Source: Roseococcus sp.
GTDB taxonomy: Bacteria; Pseudomonadota; Alphaproteobacteria; Acetobacterales; Acetobacteraceae
Direction of reading: 5' to 3'
DNA: 40,159 nt
NCBI RefSeq assembly: GCF_019747315.1
Contig: NZ_JAIEQY010000090.1
Span: forward strand, 1 to 40,159
Shown here: piece by piece, positions 15,930 to 23,328 of the stretch
How positions within the stretch are numbered: position 1 is the stretch's first letter
Layout: every line of letters starts with the position of its first letter
Notes under the pieces: model-generated
Told to the model about the DNA's origin: nothing
Databases searched by the model: none
The model's input: only the letters and a program-made list of their open reading frames with translations
Program-made: the position numbers and the translations under genes

Positions 15930-16538
15930 ATGACAACCATCCTGCATATCGATTCCAGCATCCTCGGGGACCATTCCACCAGCCGCATGCTGAGCGCCGA
16001 GATCGTGGCGCGGCAGCAGGCGCTGCATGCCGGCGCCAAGGTCATCCACCGCGACCTGGCCGCCGACGGCGCGATGCATCTCTCTGGCGCGCATCTGGCG
16101 GTGTTCCAAGGTGCGGCGGCGGGCAGCCCGGCGCTGGGCGACGATGTCGCGACCGGCGGTGCCTACCTGGCTGAACTGCTCGCCGCGGATGTCATCGTCA
16201 TCGGCGCGCCGATGTACAACTTCTCCGTCCCGTCACAGTTGAAAGGGTGGATCGACCGCGTCTGCGTCGCCGGGAGCACCTTCCGCTACACCGCCAACGG
16301 GCCTGAAGGTTTGTTGACCGCGAAGAGGGTTCTGATCGCCTCGACCCGCGGCGGCATCTACAGCCACGGCCCCGCCGCTGCGCTGGAGCACCAGGAATCC
16401 TACCTGCGGACGGCGCTGGCCTTCATCGGCATCACCGATGTCACGATCATCCGCGCGGAGGGCCTGAACCTCGGCGATGACAGCAAGGCGGCCGCGCTGG
16501 CCGGCGCGAAGGCGCAGATCGCGGCGCTGGCCGCCTGA
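15930..16538 (+). CDS. azoR: FMN-dependent NADH:quinone/azo oxidoreductase
   Basis: This 202-residue flavodoxin-fold enzyme has the phosphate-binding start 'ILHIDSSILGDHSTSRML' (about residues 4-20), the FMN/substrate segment 'APMYNFSVPSQLKGWIDRV' (about 93-111), 'FRYTANGPEGL' and the 'ASTRGGIYS' loop (about 138-146). All are hallmarks of AzoR. Such enzymes use two-electron reduction of quinones and azo bonds to limit oxidative damage. ATG 15930 follows AAAGGA with good spacing. The open frame upstream is non-homologous. A LysR-type dyad lies about 120 bp upstream, suggesting a separate promoter within the redox gene group. The DoxX gene follows after 23 bp. Confidence 0.93.
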   Translation: MTTILHIDSSILGDHSTSRMLSAEIVARQQALHAGAKVIHRDLAADGAMHLSGAHLAVFQGAAAGSPALGDDVATGGAYLAELLAADVIVIGAPMYNFSVPSQLKGWIDRVCVAGSTFRYTANGPEGLLTAKRVLIASTRGGIYSHGPAAALEHQESYLRTALAFIGITDVTIIRAEGLNLGDDSKAAALAGAKAQIAALAA

Positions 16539-16561
16539 CAATCCGCCGGAGGACACCATTC

Positions 16562-16957
16562 ATGATTCCGTACAGCTATCTCGCTCCCGTCGGGCGTCTT
16601 CTCCTTGCGCTCATGTTCATCCTGAGCGCGCTGGGCAAAATCGCAGAGCCGGCGGCGACGCAGGGCTTCATCGCATCGGTCGGGCTGCCCCTGTCGATGC
16701 TCGCCTATCTGGGCGCGATCGTCATCGAGCTCGGCGGCGGCATCCTGCTGCTGCTGGGCTTCCAGGCGCGGGCCACGAGCCTCCTCCTGGCCGGCTTCAC
16801 GCTGCTGGCGGCGGTGGTTTTCCACCACGACTTCGCGAACCAGAATGAGATGATCCACTTCCTCAAGAACCTCGCGATTGTCGGCGGCCTTCTCCATATC
16901 GCGGCGGGTGATGCGGGTGCCCTGAGCCTGGATCACCGCCGACTCAATCGGACCTGA
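16562..16957 (+). CDS. DoxX-family integral membrane protein
   Basis: This 131-residue protein has four predicted membrane helices: about 10-28 ('VGRLLLALMFILSALGKI'), 48-68 ('AIVIELGGGILLLLGFQ'), 72-90 and 100-118. The first helix carries the family's 'R.l.a.iFi.sg..K' pattern, and 'HHDFANQNEMIHFLKNLAI' is typical of the YphA/DoxX subfamily. GGAGG precedes the ATG. DoxX-like proteins frequently accompany flavin oxidoreductases and GSTs and have been linked to thiol/oxidative stress resistance. Here it lies between an azoreductase and an LLM flavoenzyme, in line with that association. The biochemical activity is not known. Confidence 0.9.
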   Translation: MIPYSYLAPVGRLLLALMFILSALGKIAEPAATQGFIASVGLPLSMLAYLGAIVIELGGGILLLLGFQARATSLLLAGFTLLAAVVFHHDFANQNEMIHFLKNLAIVGGLLHIAAGDAGALSLDHRRLNRT

Positions 16958-16990
16958 AGGACAACGGGCCTTTGGCCCAGGGGAAGAAGC

Positions 16991-18043
16991 ATGGAAATCG
17001 GCATCGACAGTTTCGTGGCCACCATCCCGCATCCCGTGACGGGGCATCTGGTCTCGCCCGCGGATCGGATGGAGGCGCTGCTGGCGGAGGTGGAGACGGC
17101 GGATCGCGTCGGGCTCGACGTCTTCGGCATCGGCGAACATCACCGGCAGGAATTCCTGGATTCCGCCCCGCCGGTGATCCTGGCCGCGGCGGCGGCGCGC
17201 ACGAAGCGCATCCGCCTGGCCAGTGCCGTCACGGTGCTGAGCGCGGCGGATCCGGTGCGGGTCTTCCAGGAGTTCGCGACCATCGACCTCATCGCCCGCG
17301 GCCGGGCGGAGATCGTCGTGGGGCGAGGGTCCTTCGGCGAAGCCTATCCGCTGTTCGGCTTCGCAATGGCCGATTACGATGACCTTTTCGCGGAGAAGCT
17401 GGACCTGCTGCTGATGCTGCGGGATGAGGAGCGCGTCACCTGGCGCGGGCAGTTCCGACCCCCACTCGACCAGCAGCGCGTATTTCCGCGGCCGCACCAG
17501 GATCGGCTGCCGATCTGGCTCGGGGTTGGCGGCACGCCGCAATCCTTCGTCAGGGCCGGGGCGCTGGGCCTGCCGCTGATGGTCGCCATCATCGGCGGCA
17601 GCTTCGAACGCTTCCGCCCCCTCGTTGATCTGTATCGTGAGGCTGGCCGGCGGGCCGGCCATCCGGCGGAATCGCTGAAGGTGGGCGTCCACGCCATGGG
17701 TTTCGTCGCGGACAGCGATGCCGCCGCGCGGGACGCATTCTTTCCGGGATGGGCGCACATGTTCACCGAGATCGGCCGCGAACGTGGCTGGCCACGCGCG
17801 ACGCGGGGGCAGTTCGATGCGATGTGCGGGCCTCAGGGGGCCTTCCTGATCGGCGACCCGCGGACGGTGATCGACAAGATCCGCGCAGCCGACGAGGCAC
17901 TGGGCGGCATCTCCCGCCTCACCTTCCAGATGAGTTCCGCCATGCTGGAGACGGCGGCGATGCAGCGGTCCATCACCCTGCTGGGCACCGAGGTCGCGCC
18001 CATCAGCAGAAACGCATCCGGCCTGGCGCCAGCCCGTGGGTGA
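16991..18043 (+). CDS. LLM-class flavin-dependent oxidoreductase
   Basis: This 350-residue bacterial luciferase-like TIM-barrel protein shows 'MEIGIDSFVAT' (strand 1), 'LDVFGIGEHHRQEFLDSAP' (about 50-68), 'ASAVTVLSAADPVRVFQEFATIDLIARGRAEIVVGRG' split over strands 4-5, and 'LPIWLGVGGTPQSFVRAGALGLPL' (about 175). These are standard LLM segments for FMN binding. It lacks a signal peptide. Members are FMN(H2)- or F420-dependent monooxygenases/reductases. With an azoreductase-type flavin reductase nearby, an FMN-dependent monooxygenase is plausible. Its stop overlaps the GTG of the following gene by 8 bp. Confidence 0.88.
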   Translation: MEIGIDSFVATIPHPVTGHLVSPADRMEALLAEVETADRVGLDVFGIGEHHRQEFLDSAPPVILAAAAARTKRIRLASAVTVLSAADPVRVFQEFATIDLIARGRAEIVVGRGSFGEAYPLFGFAMADYDDLFAEKLDLLLMLRDEERVTWRGQFRPPLDQQRVFPRPHQDRLPIWLGVGGTPQSFVRAGALGLPLMVAIIGGSFERFRPLVDLYREAGRRAGHPAESLKVGVHAMGFVADSDAAARDAFFPGWAHMFTEIGRERGWPRATRGQFDAMCGPQGAFLIGDPRTVIDKIRAADEALGGISRLTFQMSSAMLETAAMQRSITLLGTEVAPISRNASGLAPARG

Positions 18044-18998
18044 ACTGGTTGGCGGCATCTGGCGCCGCGGGGGGATGGAGAGCGTGCTGGCCGATGGCGA
18101 GTTGAAGCGCCCGCCTTCGGTTTTCCGCCACTGGATCAAGCAGGATGGCGACAGCCCCTTCAGGCCCGCGCCGGGGCGCTACCACCTTTATGTCTCGCTC
18201 GCCTGCCCATGGGCGCACCGCACGCTGATCATGCGCAGCCTCAAGGGCCTGCAGGATGCCATTGGCGTCTCGGTGGTGCATTGGCTGATGGGGGATGATG
18301 GCTGGTGCTTCGATCCCGGGCCGGGCGTCATTCCCGATACCGTCAACGGCACAAGCCTCCTGCATCAGGTCTACACCTTGTCGGACCCGGCCTGCACGTC
18401 GCGCGTGACCGTGCCGGTGTTGTGGGACAAGCTGACGCGCCGGATCGTGTCCAATGAATCGGCCGACATTCTGCGCATGTTCAATGCGGCATTCGACGAC
18501 CATGGCGCGACACCGGGCGACCACTACCCGGTGGCCCTTCGCGATGAGATCGACGTGGTCAACGCGCGCATCTACGCAACGCTCAACAACGGCGTCTATC
18601 GTGCCGGCTTCGCCGCGACGCAGACGGCCTATGAGGCAGCGGTGGCCGAGGTGTTCGGGACACTCGACTGGCTCGAACATCGCCTGGAGGGTCGGCGATA
18701 CCTGGTCGGCGGGCACCTCACCGAAGCCGATATCCGCCTGCTGACGACGCTCCTGCGCTTTGACCCCGTCTATCTCGGGCACTTCAAGTGCAACCGCCGC
18801 GCGCTGGCCGACTATCCCGCGCTCTGGGGCTATACGCGGGACCTGTATCAGCATCCCGCCATTCGTCCGACAGTCGATATCCGGCATATCAAGGGGCACT
18901 ACTATGGCAGCCATCGATGGCTGAACCCGAATGGCATTATCCCCATCGGCCCTGACCTGGACTTCGATGCTCCTTCCGGGCGTGAGCGGCTCTTGTAG
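18036..18998 (+). CDS. Glutathionyl-hydroquinone reductase (Xi-class glutathione S-transferase)
   Basis: This 320-residue protein resembles YqjG/PcpF/ECM4. The thioredoxin-like domain has the catalytic Cys in 'SLACPWAHRTLIMRSLKGL' (CPWAHR, about residue 53). The C-terminal all-helical domain includes 'GGHLTEADIRLLTTLLRFDPVYLGHFKCN' in two adjoining segments, and the end reads 'HYYGSHRWLNPNGIIPIGP', a family hallmark. It reduces glutathionyl-(hydro)quinones, releasing hydroquinone and GSSG. The start is GTG 18036, overlapping the LLM stop by 8 bp. The first in-frame ATG would remove only 13 residues. It ends the LysR-linked redox operon and fits quinone/electrophile detoxification. Confidence 0.92.
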   Translation: MGELVGGIWRRGGMESVLADGELKRPPSVFRHWIKQDGDSPFRPAPGRYHLYVSLACPWAHRTLIMRSLKGLQDAIGVSVVHWLMGDDGWCFDPGPGVIPDTVNGTSLLHQVYTLSDPACTSRVTVPVLWDKLTRRIVSNESADILRMFNAAFDDHGATPGDHYPVALRDEIDVVNARIYATLNNGVYRAGFAATQTAYEAAVAEVFGTLDWLEHRLEGRRYLVGGHLTEADIRLLTTLLRFDPVYLGHFKCNRRALADYPALWGYTRDLYQHPAIRPTVDIRHIKGHYYGSHRWLNPNGIIPIGPDLDFDAPSGRERLL

Positions 18999-19108
18999 AT
19001 TCCATTGTTTCATCCGGCATGCCGGGTGGTGGCTTGATTCTCAGTCCGGGCCGCGATGGTTGCCCGGTCTCCTCGGACCCACTGACACCTGCGGGGCTGG
19101 AGGCTGTC

Positions 19109-19227
19109 TCACCGCTCGGGATGAGGGGTTCTGCGCACCACCCGCAAGTCGGTGCAGATGGCCTTCATCGCCCCCCCTGCACGAAATGGGCACGACGGAT
19201 CGGCGCAATCGTCTCCACGGCAGACAT
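19109..19227 (-). pseudogene. istA: Remnant of IS21-family transposase istA (N-terminus, frameshifted)
   Basis: On the minus strand, an ATG at 19227 opens MSAVETIAPIRRAHFVQG. At a run of seven G the reading shifts by one and continues GAMKAICTDLRVVRRT before a stop. Together this matches the IstA N-terminus, where relatives read like 'ETIARIRRAHFVQG.SIKAI.RELRVSR', the first part of the DNA-binding region. No catalytic DDE domain or istB follows, because the next 110 bp run straight into the GHR gene. It is a decayed, truncated copy. The identification rests on about 33 residues recalled from the family, so confidence is moderate. Confidence 0.55.
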
Positions 19228-19635
19228 CCCAATCCACCCCCCGTGCATCGCGAGAGCCAAGGTGGACCCCATCACCCGATGGGGGCCCTATGGGACGCCC
19301 GATTACCCCGCCGACGGGGTCCCTTCTCCATGCCTGTCCACACTCCGGAACCGGCGCTGCCTGCCGGATCAGGCTGCTCCCCCTGCTCTCCACCGATAAC
19401 TGAGCGGTGCTGCTACACGAAGTTTTCGGACGGGTGAGGTCATCTGACCTCCCGCCGGTTCCAGCCGGCGCGGGGGAGGGGGCATTGAGCAGGGCATTGG
19501 GGCGTGACGCCCGCCCCGCCAACGGGATTCGTCGTGCTTGCCGACCAGCGCAGAAGGAACATAGTGGAGGGCAATCCTTCGTCATCGCCGTCGCCCCCGG
19601 GGCGCCCGCGATCCAGCTGAGCAAGGGAGTGCTTC

Positions 19636-19764
19636 ATGCCCGACGTTATGGTCCAGCTCTGTCTGCATTGCGCGATGCGGCCCGCGAGCACGGATGGCGC
19701 CGAGGAGCGCCGGCTTCATCGCCCCTGCGGCTGTGCCTGGCTGAAGCGAAGAAGCGCGGCCTGA
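19636..19764 (+). CDS. Possible small Cys-rich protein, 42 residues (uncertain)
   Basis: An ATG at 19636, six bases after AAGGGAG, opens a 42-codon frame with CLHC near residue 9 and 'HRPCGCAW' near residue 29, ending in a basic 'LKRRSAA'. The paired cysteines look like a potential small metal-binding or redox knuckle. The gene ends 10 bp before the next start, as a leader ORF would. I recognise no family, and the region contains insertion-sequence debris, so a chance ORF is quite possible. Confidence 0.25.
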   Translation: MPDVMVQLCLHCAMRPASTDGAEERRLHRPCGCAWLKRRSAA

Positions 19765-19774
19765 AGCCTTCGCC

Positions 19775-20629
19775 ATGAACCAGGATCACGGTCAAGCCGC
19801 CCAGCACCTCTCTCGCTTCGCGGTGAATGAATATGCGGTACCGATGGGCTTCGCGCCGCCCGCGTTCTTCACCCAATTGGCCCGGCGCGGCATCGGTGGT
19901 GTGGGGCTGACGGCGAATGCGGTGCAGCAGTTGCCGCCCACCGCGCTGCGCCGCTTGCTGGCCGAGCACGGGCTTCGGGCGACCTCCCTGAACAGCGTTG
20001 GGTATTTCCTTCACGCTGATCCGCGGATGGCGGGCGAGCAATCGCTGCTGGATGACCGGCATTTCGCCGCCGCCGCGGAAATCAACGCGCCGATCAACCT
20101 GATCCCAGGCGGGTTGCTGCACGCGCAGCCTGGCACTGGCCTGGAGGATGCCCGGGCCCGCGCGCTGGAAGGGCTGGAACGCCTCGCCCGGCGCGCCGAG
20201 AGTGCAGGCGCGCTCCTGTCGCTTGAACCTTTCCACCCGATGGCCATTGGTCCGCGCAGCTGCATCAACCAGATTTCTGCGGCGCTGGCCGCCATCGCGC
20301 GCTGGCCCCGCATGGGGCTGACTTTGGACCTGCATCATTCCTGGTGGGACGCGGATCTGGAGGCGCTGATCCGCGACGCGACGACGCGGATCTTCGTGGT
20401 TCAAATCTGCGGCATTGCGCTGCCGGCCGATGGCGGCCCACCCGCCCGGGCCGAGCTGGGCGGGGCGGGCAGGGCGGAAGCCGCGCAACTCCTGCGCAGG
20501 CTGCGCGCCGCGAATTACCAGGGCGCCGTCGAATATGAGGTCTTCCACGACCAGCTTGGCCAGCCCCCGCTGGAACCGCTGCTGGACCGCGCCGTGGCGG
20601 CTTATCTGTCCCTGATGGAGATGGCGTGA
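19775..20629 (+). CDS. Sugar phosphate isomerase/epimerase-like TIM-barrel protein
   Basis: This 284-residue protein has the xylose-isomerase-like barrel layout: 'RFAVNEYAVPMGFAPPAFFTQLARRGIGGVGLT' split over the first two strands, 'RATSLNSVGYFLHADP' (strand 3), 'INAPINLIPGG' (strand 4), the metal-ligand Glu in 'LLSLEPFHPM' (about 151), 'MGLTLDLHHSWWDADL' (Asp/His, about 180) and 'AVEYEVFHDQL' with a late Glu (about 253). These acidic/His residues are the usual divalent-metal set. Members are aldose-ketose isomerases, inosose dehydratases or related. It starts the operon and overlaps the epimerase start (TGATG), suggesting both act on the same sugar-like compound. Confidence 0.85.
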   Translation: MNQDHGQAAQHLSRFAVNEYAVPMGFAPPAFFTQLARRGIGGVGLTANAVQQLPPTALRRLLAEHGLRATSLNSVGYFLHADPRMAGEQSLLDDRHFAAAAEINAPINLIPGGLLHAQPGTGLEDARARALEGLERLARRAESAGALLSLEPFHPMAIGPRSCINQISAALAAIARWPRMGLTLDLHHSWWDADLEALIRDATTRIFVVQICGIALPADGGPPARAELGGAGRAEAAQLLRRLRAANYQGAVEYEVFHDQLGQPPLEPLLDRAVAAYLSLMEMA

Positions 20630-21525
20630 TGGCGAAGAAGATCCTGCTGACGGGCTCCAGCGGCTTCCTGGGCGCGGCCGTCGCGGCGCGGCTGGTGGCT
20701 GAGGGGCATGCCGTGCTGGGGCTCGATCCGGTGCGGCCGCCAGCAGGCATCCCGTATCGTCACCTCCATGAGGATCTTTCCAGTGAGCCGCGCCTCGCCG
20801 CCACCCTGGCCGAGTTCCAGCCGGATCTCGTCATCCATGCCGGCGGCGTCTCGGGCCCCATGGTGCTGGCGAACCAGCCGGCGCGCGTCATGGCGATCAA
20901 CCTCGGTGGCAGCCTGAACCTGCTGCAGGCCAGCCTGGCCGCCGGTGTCGGGCGCTTCGTCTTTTGCTCCTCCACCTCGGCGATCGGCGAATTCACGCAT
21001 GGGCCCATCCCCGATGATGAGCCGATGCGGCCGAACACGACCTATGGCGCCTCCAAGGCCGCCATGGACCAGGCGCTGGCGGGGCTGCATGGGCGTTGCG
21101 GCACCACGCTGGTTTCGCTGCGCTTCACCGCGGTCTATGGGCCCGGGCGGAAAACGGCGATGCCGATCGGTGAGATTGTCGCGGCCGCCATCGCCGGGCG
21201 TTCCATCCGGGTGCCGGTGCAACCGCCCTGGCCCTATGTCTTCATTGACGATGCCGTCGAAGCGACCTTGCGCGGCAGCTTCTGCGATGCGGCGGGCTTG
21301 CGGCGCCTGTTCTATCACATCGCACATCCCGAACTCGTCTCGCTCCCGGATGTCGCCGCCGCCCTCGCGCTGCAGGGGCTGCCGGTCCAGGTGCTGGAGG
21401 ATGGGGCGCTGCCGGCCGTGGCCCGCGGCCCCCTGACCGTCGTCGCCGCCGAGCAGGAGCTTGGTTTCCGGGCGGTGATTGACCATCACGCAGGCATTGC
21501 GCGGATGATCGCGGCCGCGCGCTGA
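20629..21525 (+). CDS. NAD-dependent epimerase/dehydratase (extended SDR)
   Basis: This 298-residue extended SDR has GSSGFLGAAVAARL with GxxGxxG near the N-terminus (about 10-16), 'LGLDPVRP' with Asp at the end of beta-2 (NAD preference), 'VIHAGGVSGP', the catalytic 'CSSTSAIGE' and YGASK as YxxxK (about 140-144). 'LRFTAVYGPGRK' and 'PWPYVFIDDAVEA' are typical of the UDP-glucose-epimerase/uronate-dehydrogenase superfamily. I chose ATG 20629. A GTG one codon earlier is less likely. It is paired with the TIM-barrel gene and followed by an ABC importer, so oxidation or epimerisation of an imported sugar, sugar acid or polyol is inferred. Confidence 0.87.
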   Translation: MAKKILLTGSSGFLGAAVAARLVAEGHAVLGLDPVRPPAGIPYRHLHEDLSSEPRLAATLAEFQPDLVIHAGGVSGPMVLANQPARVMAINLGGSLNLLQASLAAGVGRFVFCSSTSAIGEFTHGPIPDDEPMRPNTTYGASKAAMDQALAGLHGRCGTTLVSLRFTAVYGPGRKTAMPIGEIVAAAIAGRSIRVPVQPPWPYVFIDDAVEATLRGSFCDAAGLRRLFYHIAHPELVSLPDVAAALALQGLPVQVLEDGALPAVARGPLTVVAAEQELGFRAVIDHHAGIARMIAAAR

Positions 21526-21560
21526 TTTTCTCGGCGTTTCGCTGATTGACTCATAGGTCC

Positions 21561-21601
21561 CGCACCGCCCTATCATTCGTCCGGACGATTGATCCGGTGC
21601 G
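21561..21601. promoter_or_regulatory. Nested dyad upstream of the second ABC transporter
   Basis: An outer inverted repeat CGCACCG (21561-21567)/CGGTGCG (21595-21601) encloses TCATTCGTCCGGACGATTGA (21575-21594), which is symmetric at 18 of 20 positions around CCGG. It lies in the 94-bp gap between the epimerase and the first permease, just before the GAAGGAG ribosome site. It could be a repressor operator or an RNA stem controlling the transporter genes. No regulator gene for it is visible nearby. Confidence 0.5.
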
Positions 21602-21619
21602 GGCGAAGGAGAATGGGCC

Positions 21620-22501
21620 TTGGGCGGAGTGGCTGCCACGCGGGCTCGATCACAGATGGACAAGCGCGCCTGGCTGGCGCTTCCGGCTGCACTCTGGCTG
21701 CTGGTCTTCGCGGTGGCGCCGCTTGGCATGCTGGCGGTCATGTCGCTCTGGACCTCCACCATCTTTGGACTGACGCGCGAGGTCACGCTCGACAATTACC
21801 GCGTGCTGACGGAGGACTGGGTTTATCTGCGCGTCCTCGGGCAAACGCTGCGCATCGCGCTGACCGTGACGATCATCTCGCTGCTCGTCTCCTATCCCAT
21901 CGCCTACTTCCTGGCTTCGCTGCGCGGCACGCGGAAATCCGTGCTGCTGCTGCTGCTCTTCCTGCCCTTCTGGACGAGTTATGTGGTCCGCACCTTCGTC
22001 TGGATGCCGATGCTGGGGCGTTCGGGCCTGGTGAACCGCGTGCTGCTGGACCTTGGCCTGATCGACGTGCCGCTGGACTGGCTGCTGTACAATGAGGGCG
22101 CGACGACGGTTGGCCTCGTCTATGTCTACACGCTGTTCATGACGCTGCCGATCTACCTCTCGCTCGACCGCATGGATCCGCGCCTGATCGAGGCCGCCAG
22201 TGATCTGGGTGCCGGGCCGCTGCGCAGCCTCCTGCGCGTGACGCTGCCGCTCTCCAAGCCCGGCGTGATCTCGGGCTGCGTCATGGTCTTCCTGCTGACC
22301 TGCGGTGCCTATGTGACGCCGCAATTGCTGGGCGGCACCAGCGGGCTGATGTTCGGCAATCTCATTGCCGCGCAATTTACGCATACGAACAACTGGGCGC
22401 TGGGGGCGGCACTGTCGGTGGTGCTGATTGGCGTGGTCTTTCTCTGCCTGGCCATCTTCGGGCGCCGCGTGCGCCTGAACGATGTCTTCCTGCGGGGCTG
22501 A
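21620..22501 (+). CDS. ABC transporter permease, PotB-like
   Basis: This 293-residue inner-membrane protein has six helices, the first near residues 17-38 ('ALPAALWLLVFAVAPLGML'). The coupling loop is 'ASDLGAGPLRSLLRVTLPLSKP' near residue 195, and the conserved 'LLFLPFWTSYVVRTFVWM' lies near residue 112. Unlike the PotB-like protein at 1948, it has normal length and no large periplasmic insertion. Two starts are possible. TTG 21620 is eight bases after GAAGGAG. ATG 21656 lacks a clear ribosome site but begins with the usual 'MDKRAWLALP'. I give the TTG with moderate certainty. Confidence 0.88.
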   Translation: MGGVAATRARSQMDKRAWLALPAALWLLVFAVAPLGMLAVMSLWTSTIFGLTREVTLDNYRVLTEDWVYLRVLGQTLRIALTVTIISLLVSYPIAYFLASLRGTRKSVLLLLLFLPFWTSYVVRTFVWMPMLGRSGLVNRVLLDLGLIDVPLDWLLYNEGATTVGLVYVYTLFMTLPIYLSLDRMDPRLIEAASDLGAGPLRSLLRVTLPLSKPGVISGCVMVFLLTCGAYVTPQLLGGTSGLMFGNLIAAQFTHTNNWALGAALSVVLIGVVFLCLAIFGRRVRLNDVFLRG

Positions 22502-22505
22502 GCGC

Positions 22506-23315
22506 ATGCATGGCGCCCGCACCCGCCGCCTCGCCCTCGGCGCCTATGCGGCGCTGTTCTATGCCTTCCTGTATCTGCCCATCCTGCTGCTCATCGTCCT
22601 TTCGGTGAATGACAGCCAGGTGATCGGGCTGCCCTTCCGGGGCTTCACCTGGCGCTGGTTCGAAGAGGTCTGGACCACGCCCGCCCTCGTGCAATCCATC
22701 GTGAACAGCGCGATCCTGGGCGCGGTCAGCGCCATCATCGCCACGGTGCTGGCCTTGCTGCTGGCACTCGCCTTCCGGGCGGAGTTTCCCGGCAAGGCGC
22801 TGCTGATGAAGGCGCTGCTGCTGCCCATCCTGATCCCAGGCATCGTCGGCGGCATCATCTACCTGATCTTCTTCGGGATCACCGGCGTGCCTGTCGGCCT
22901 CTGGCCCGCCGTGCTCATCGCGCATGTCACCTGGGTCTTGCCCTTCGCCTTCCTCACGCTGTTTCCCCGGCTGCACGGCTTTGACCGCAGCATCGAGGAG
23001 GCGGCGATGGATCTGGGTGCGACCCCCTGGGATGTGTTCCGCCTCATCGTCCTGCCGCTGATCCGCCCCGGGCTGATCGCAACGGCCATGTTCGCCTTCA
23101 CGCTGTCCTTCGACGAATTCATCCGCACGCTGTTCGTCATCGGCAATGACCGCACCGTGCCCGTGCAGCTCTGGACTCTGCTTTCCGACCAGATGGCGCC
23201 CTTCCTGCCGGCGGTGGGCGTTGTCGTGATGGCTGTGTCCATCCTCGTCTCGCTGGCCGGCTTCATCGTGTCATCGCGCGCCAATCGCGGCGCCGGCCCA
23301 TCGCCCCACGGCTGA
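22506..23315 (+). CDS. ABC transporter permease, PotC-like
   Basis: This 269-residue inner-membrane protein of normal family length has six helices, the first near residues 9-30 ('LGAYAALFYAFLYLPILLL'). The PotC-like 'GFTWRWFEEVW' is in the first periplasmic loop, and the coupling loop 'AAMDLGATPWDVFRLIVLPL' is near residue 165. ATG 22506 starts 4 bp after the previous stop. An in-frame start eight codons earlier would overlap the PotB-like gene. It partners the permease at 21620 and the ATPase at 24413. The order here is permease, permease, binding protein, ATPase, whereas the first system has binding protein first and an amidohydrolase inserted before the ATPase. Confidence 0.9.
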   Translation: MHGARTRRLALGAYAALFYAFLYLPILLLIVLSVNDSQVIGLPFRGFTWRWFEEVWTTPALVQSIVNSAILGAVSAIIATVLALLLALAFRAEFPGKALLMKALLLPILIPGIVGGIIYLIFFGITGVPVGLWPAVLIAHVTWVLPFAFLTLFPRLHGFDRSIEEAAMDLGATPWDVFRLIVLPLIRPGLIATAMFAFTLSFDEFIRTLFVIGNDRTVPVQLWTLLSDQMAPFLPAVGVVVMAVSILVSLAGFIVSSRANRGAGPSPHG

Positions 23316-23328
23316 AAAGGAACACTCC

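Larger units (their letters stand above)
18999..19774. other. Long intergenic region with insertion-sequence debris
   Basis: These 776 bp separate the redox operon from the sugar-type operon. A palindrome-like CCGGCATGCCGG shortly after the GHR stop could be a weak terminator. Minus-strand 19109-19227 resembles the start of an IS21 transposase (listed separately). The stretch 19240-19450 may be the left end of that element. From 19457 to 19630 I recognise nothing. The open frames here on both strands have no family resemblance. Confidence 0.5.

Noticed and set aside
16424-16440. CATCG-N7-CGATG inside azoR as a third LysR site
   Set aside because: It encodes the conserved I-G-I-T-D segment of the enzyme, so coding constraint explains it. 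It is not counted as an operator.
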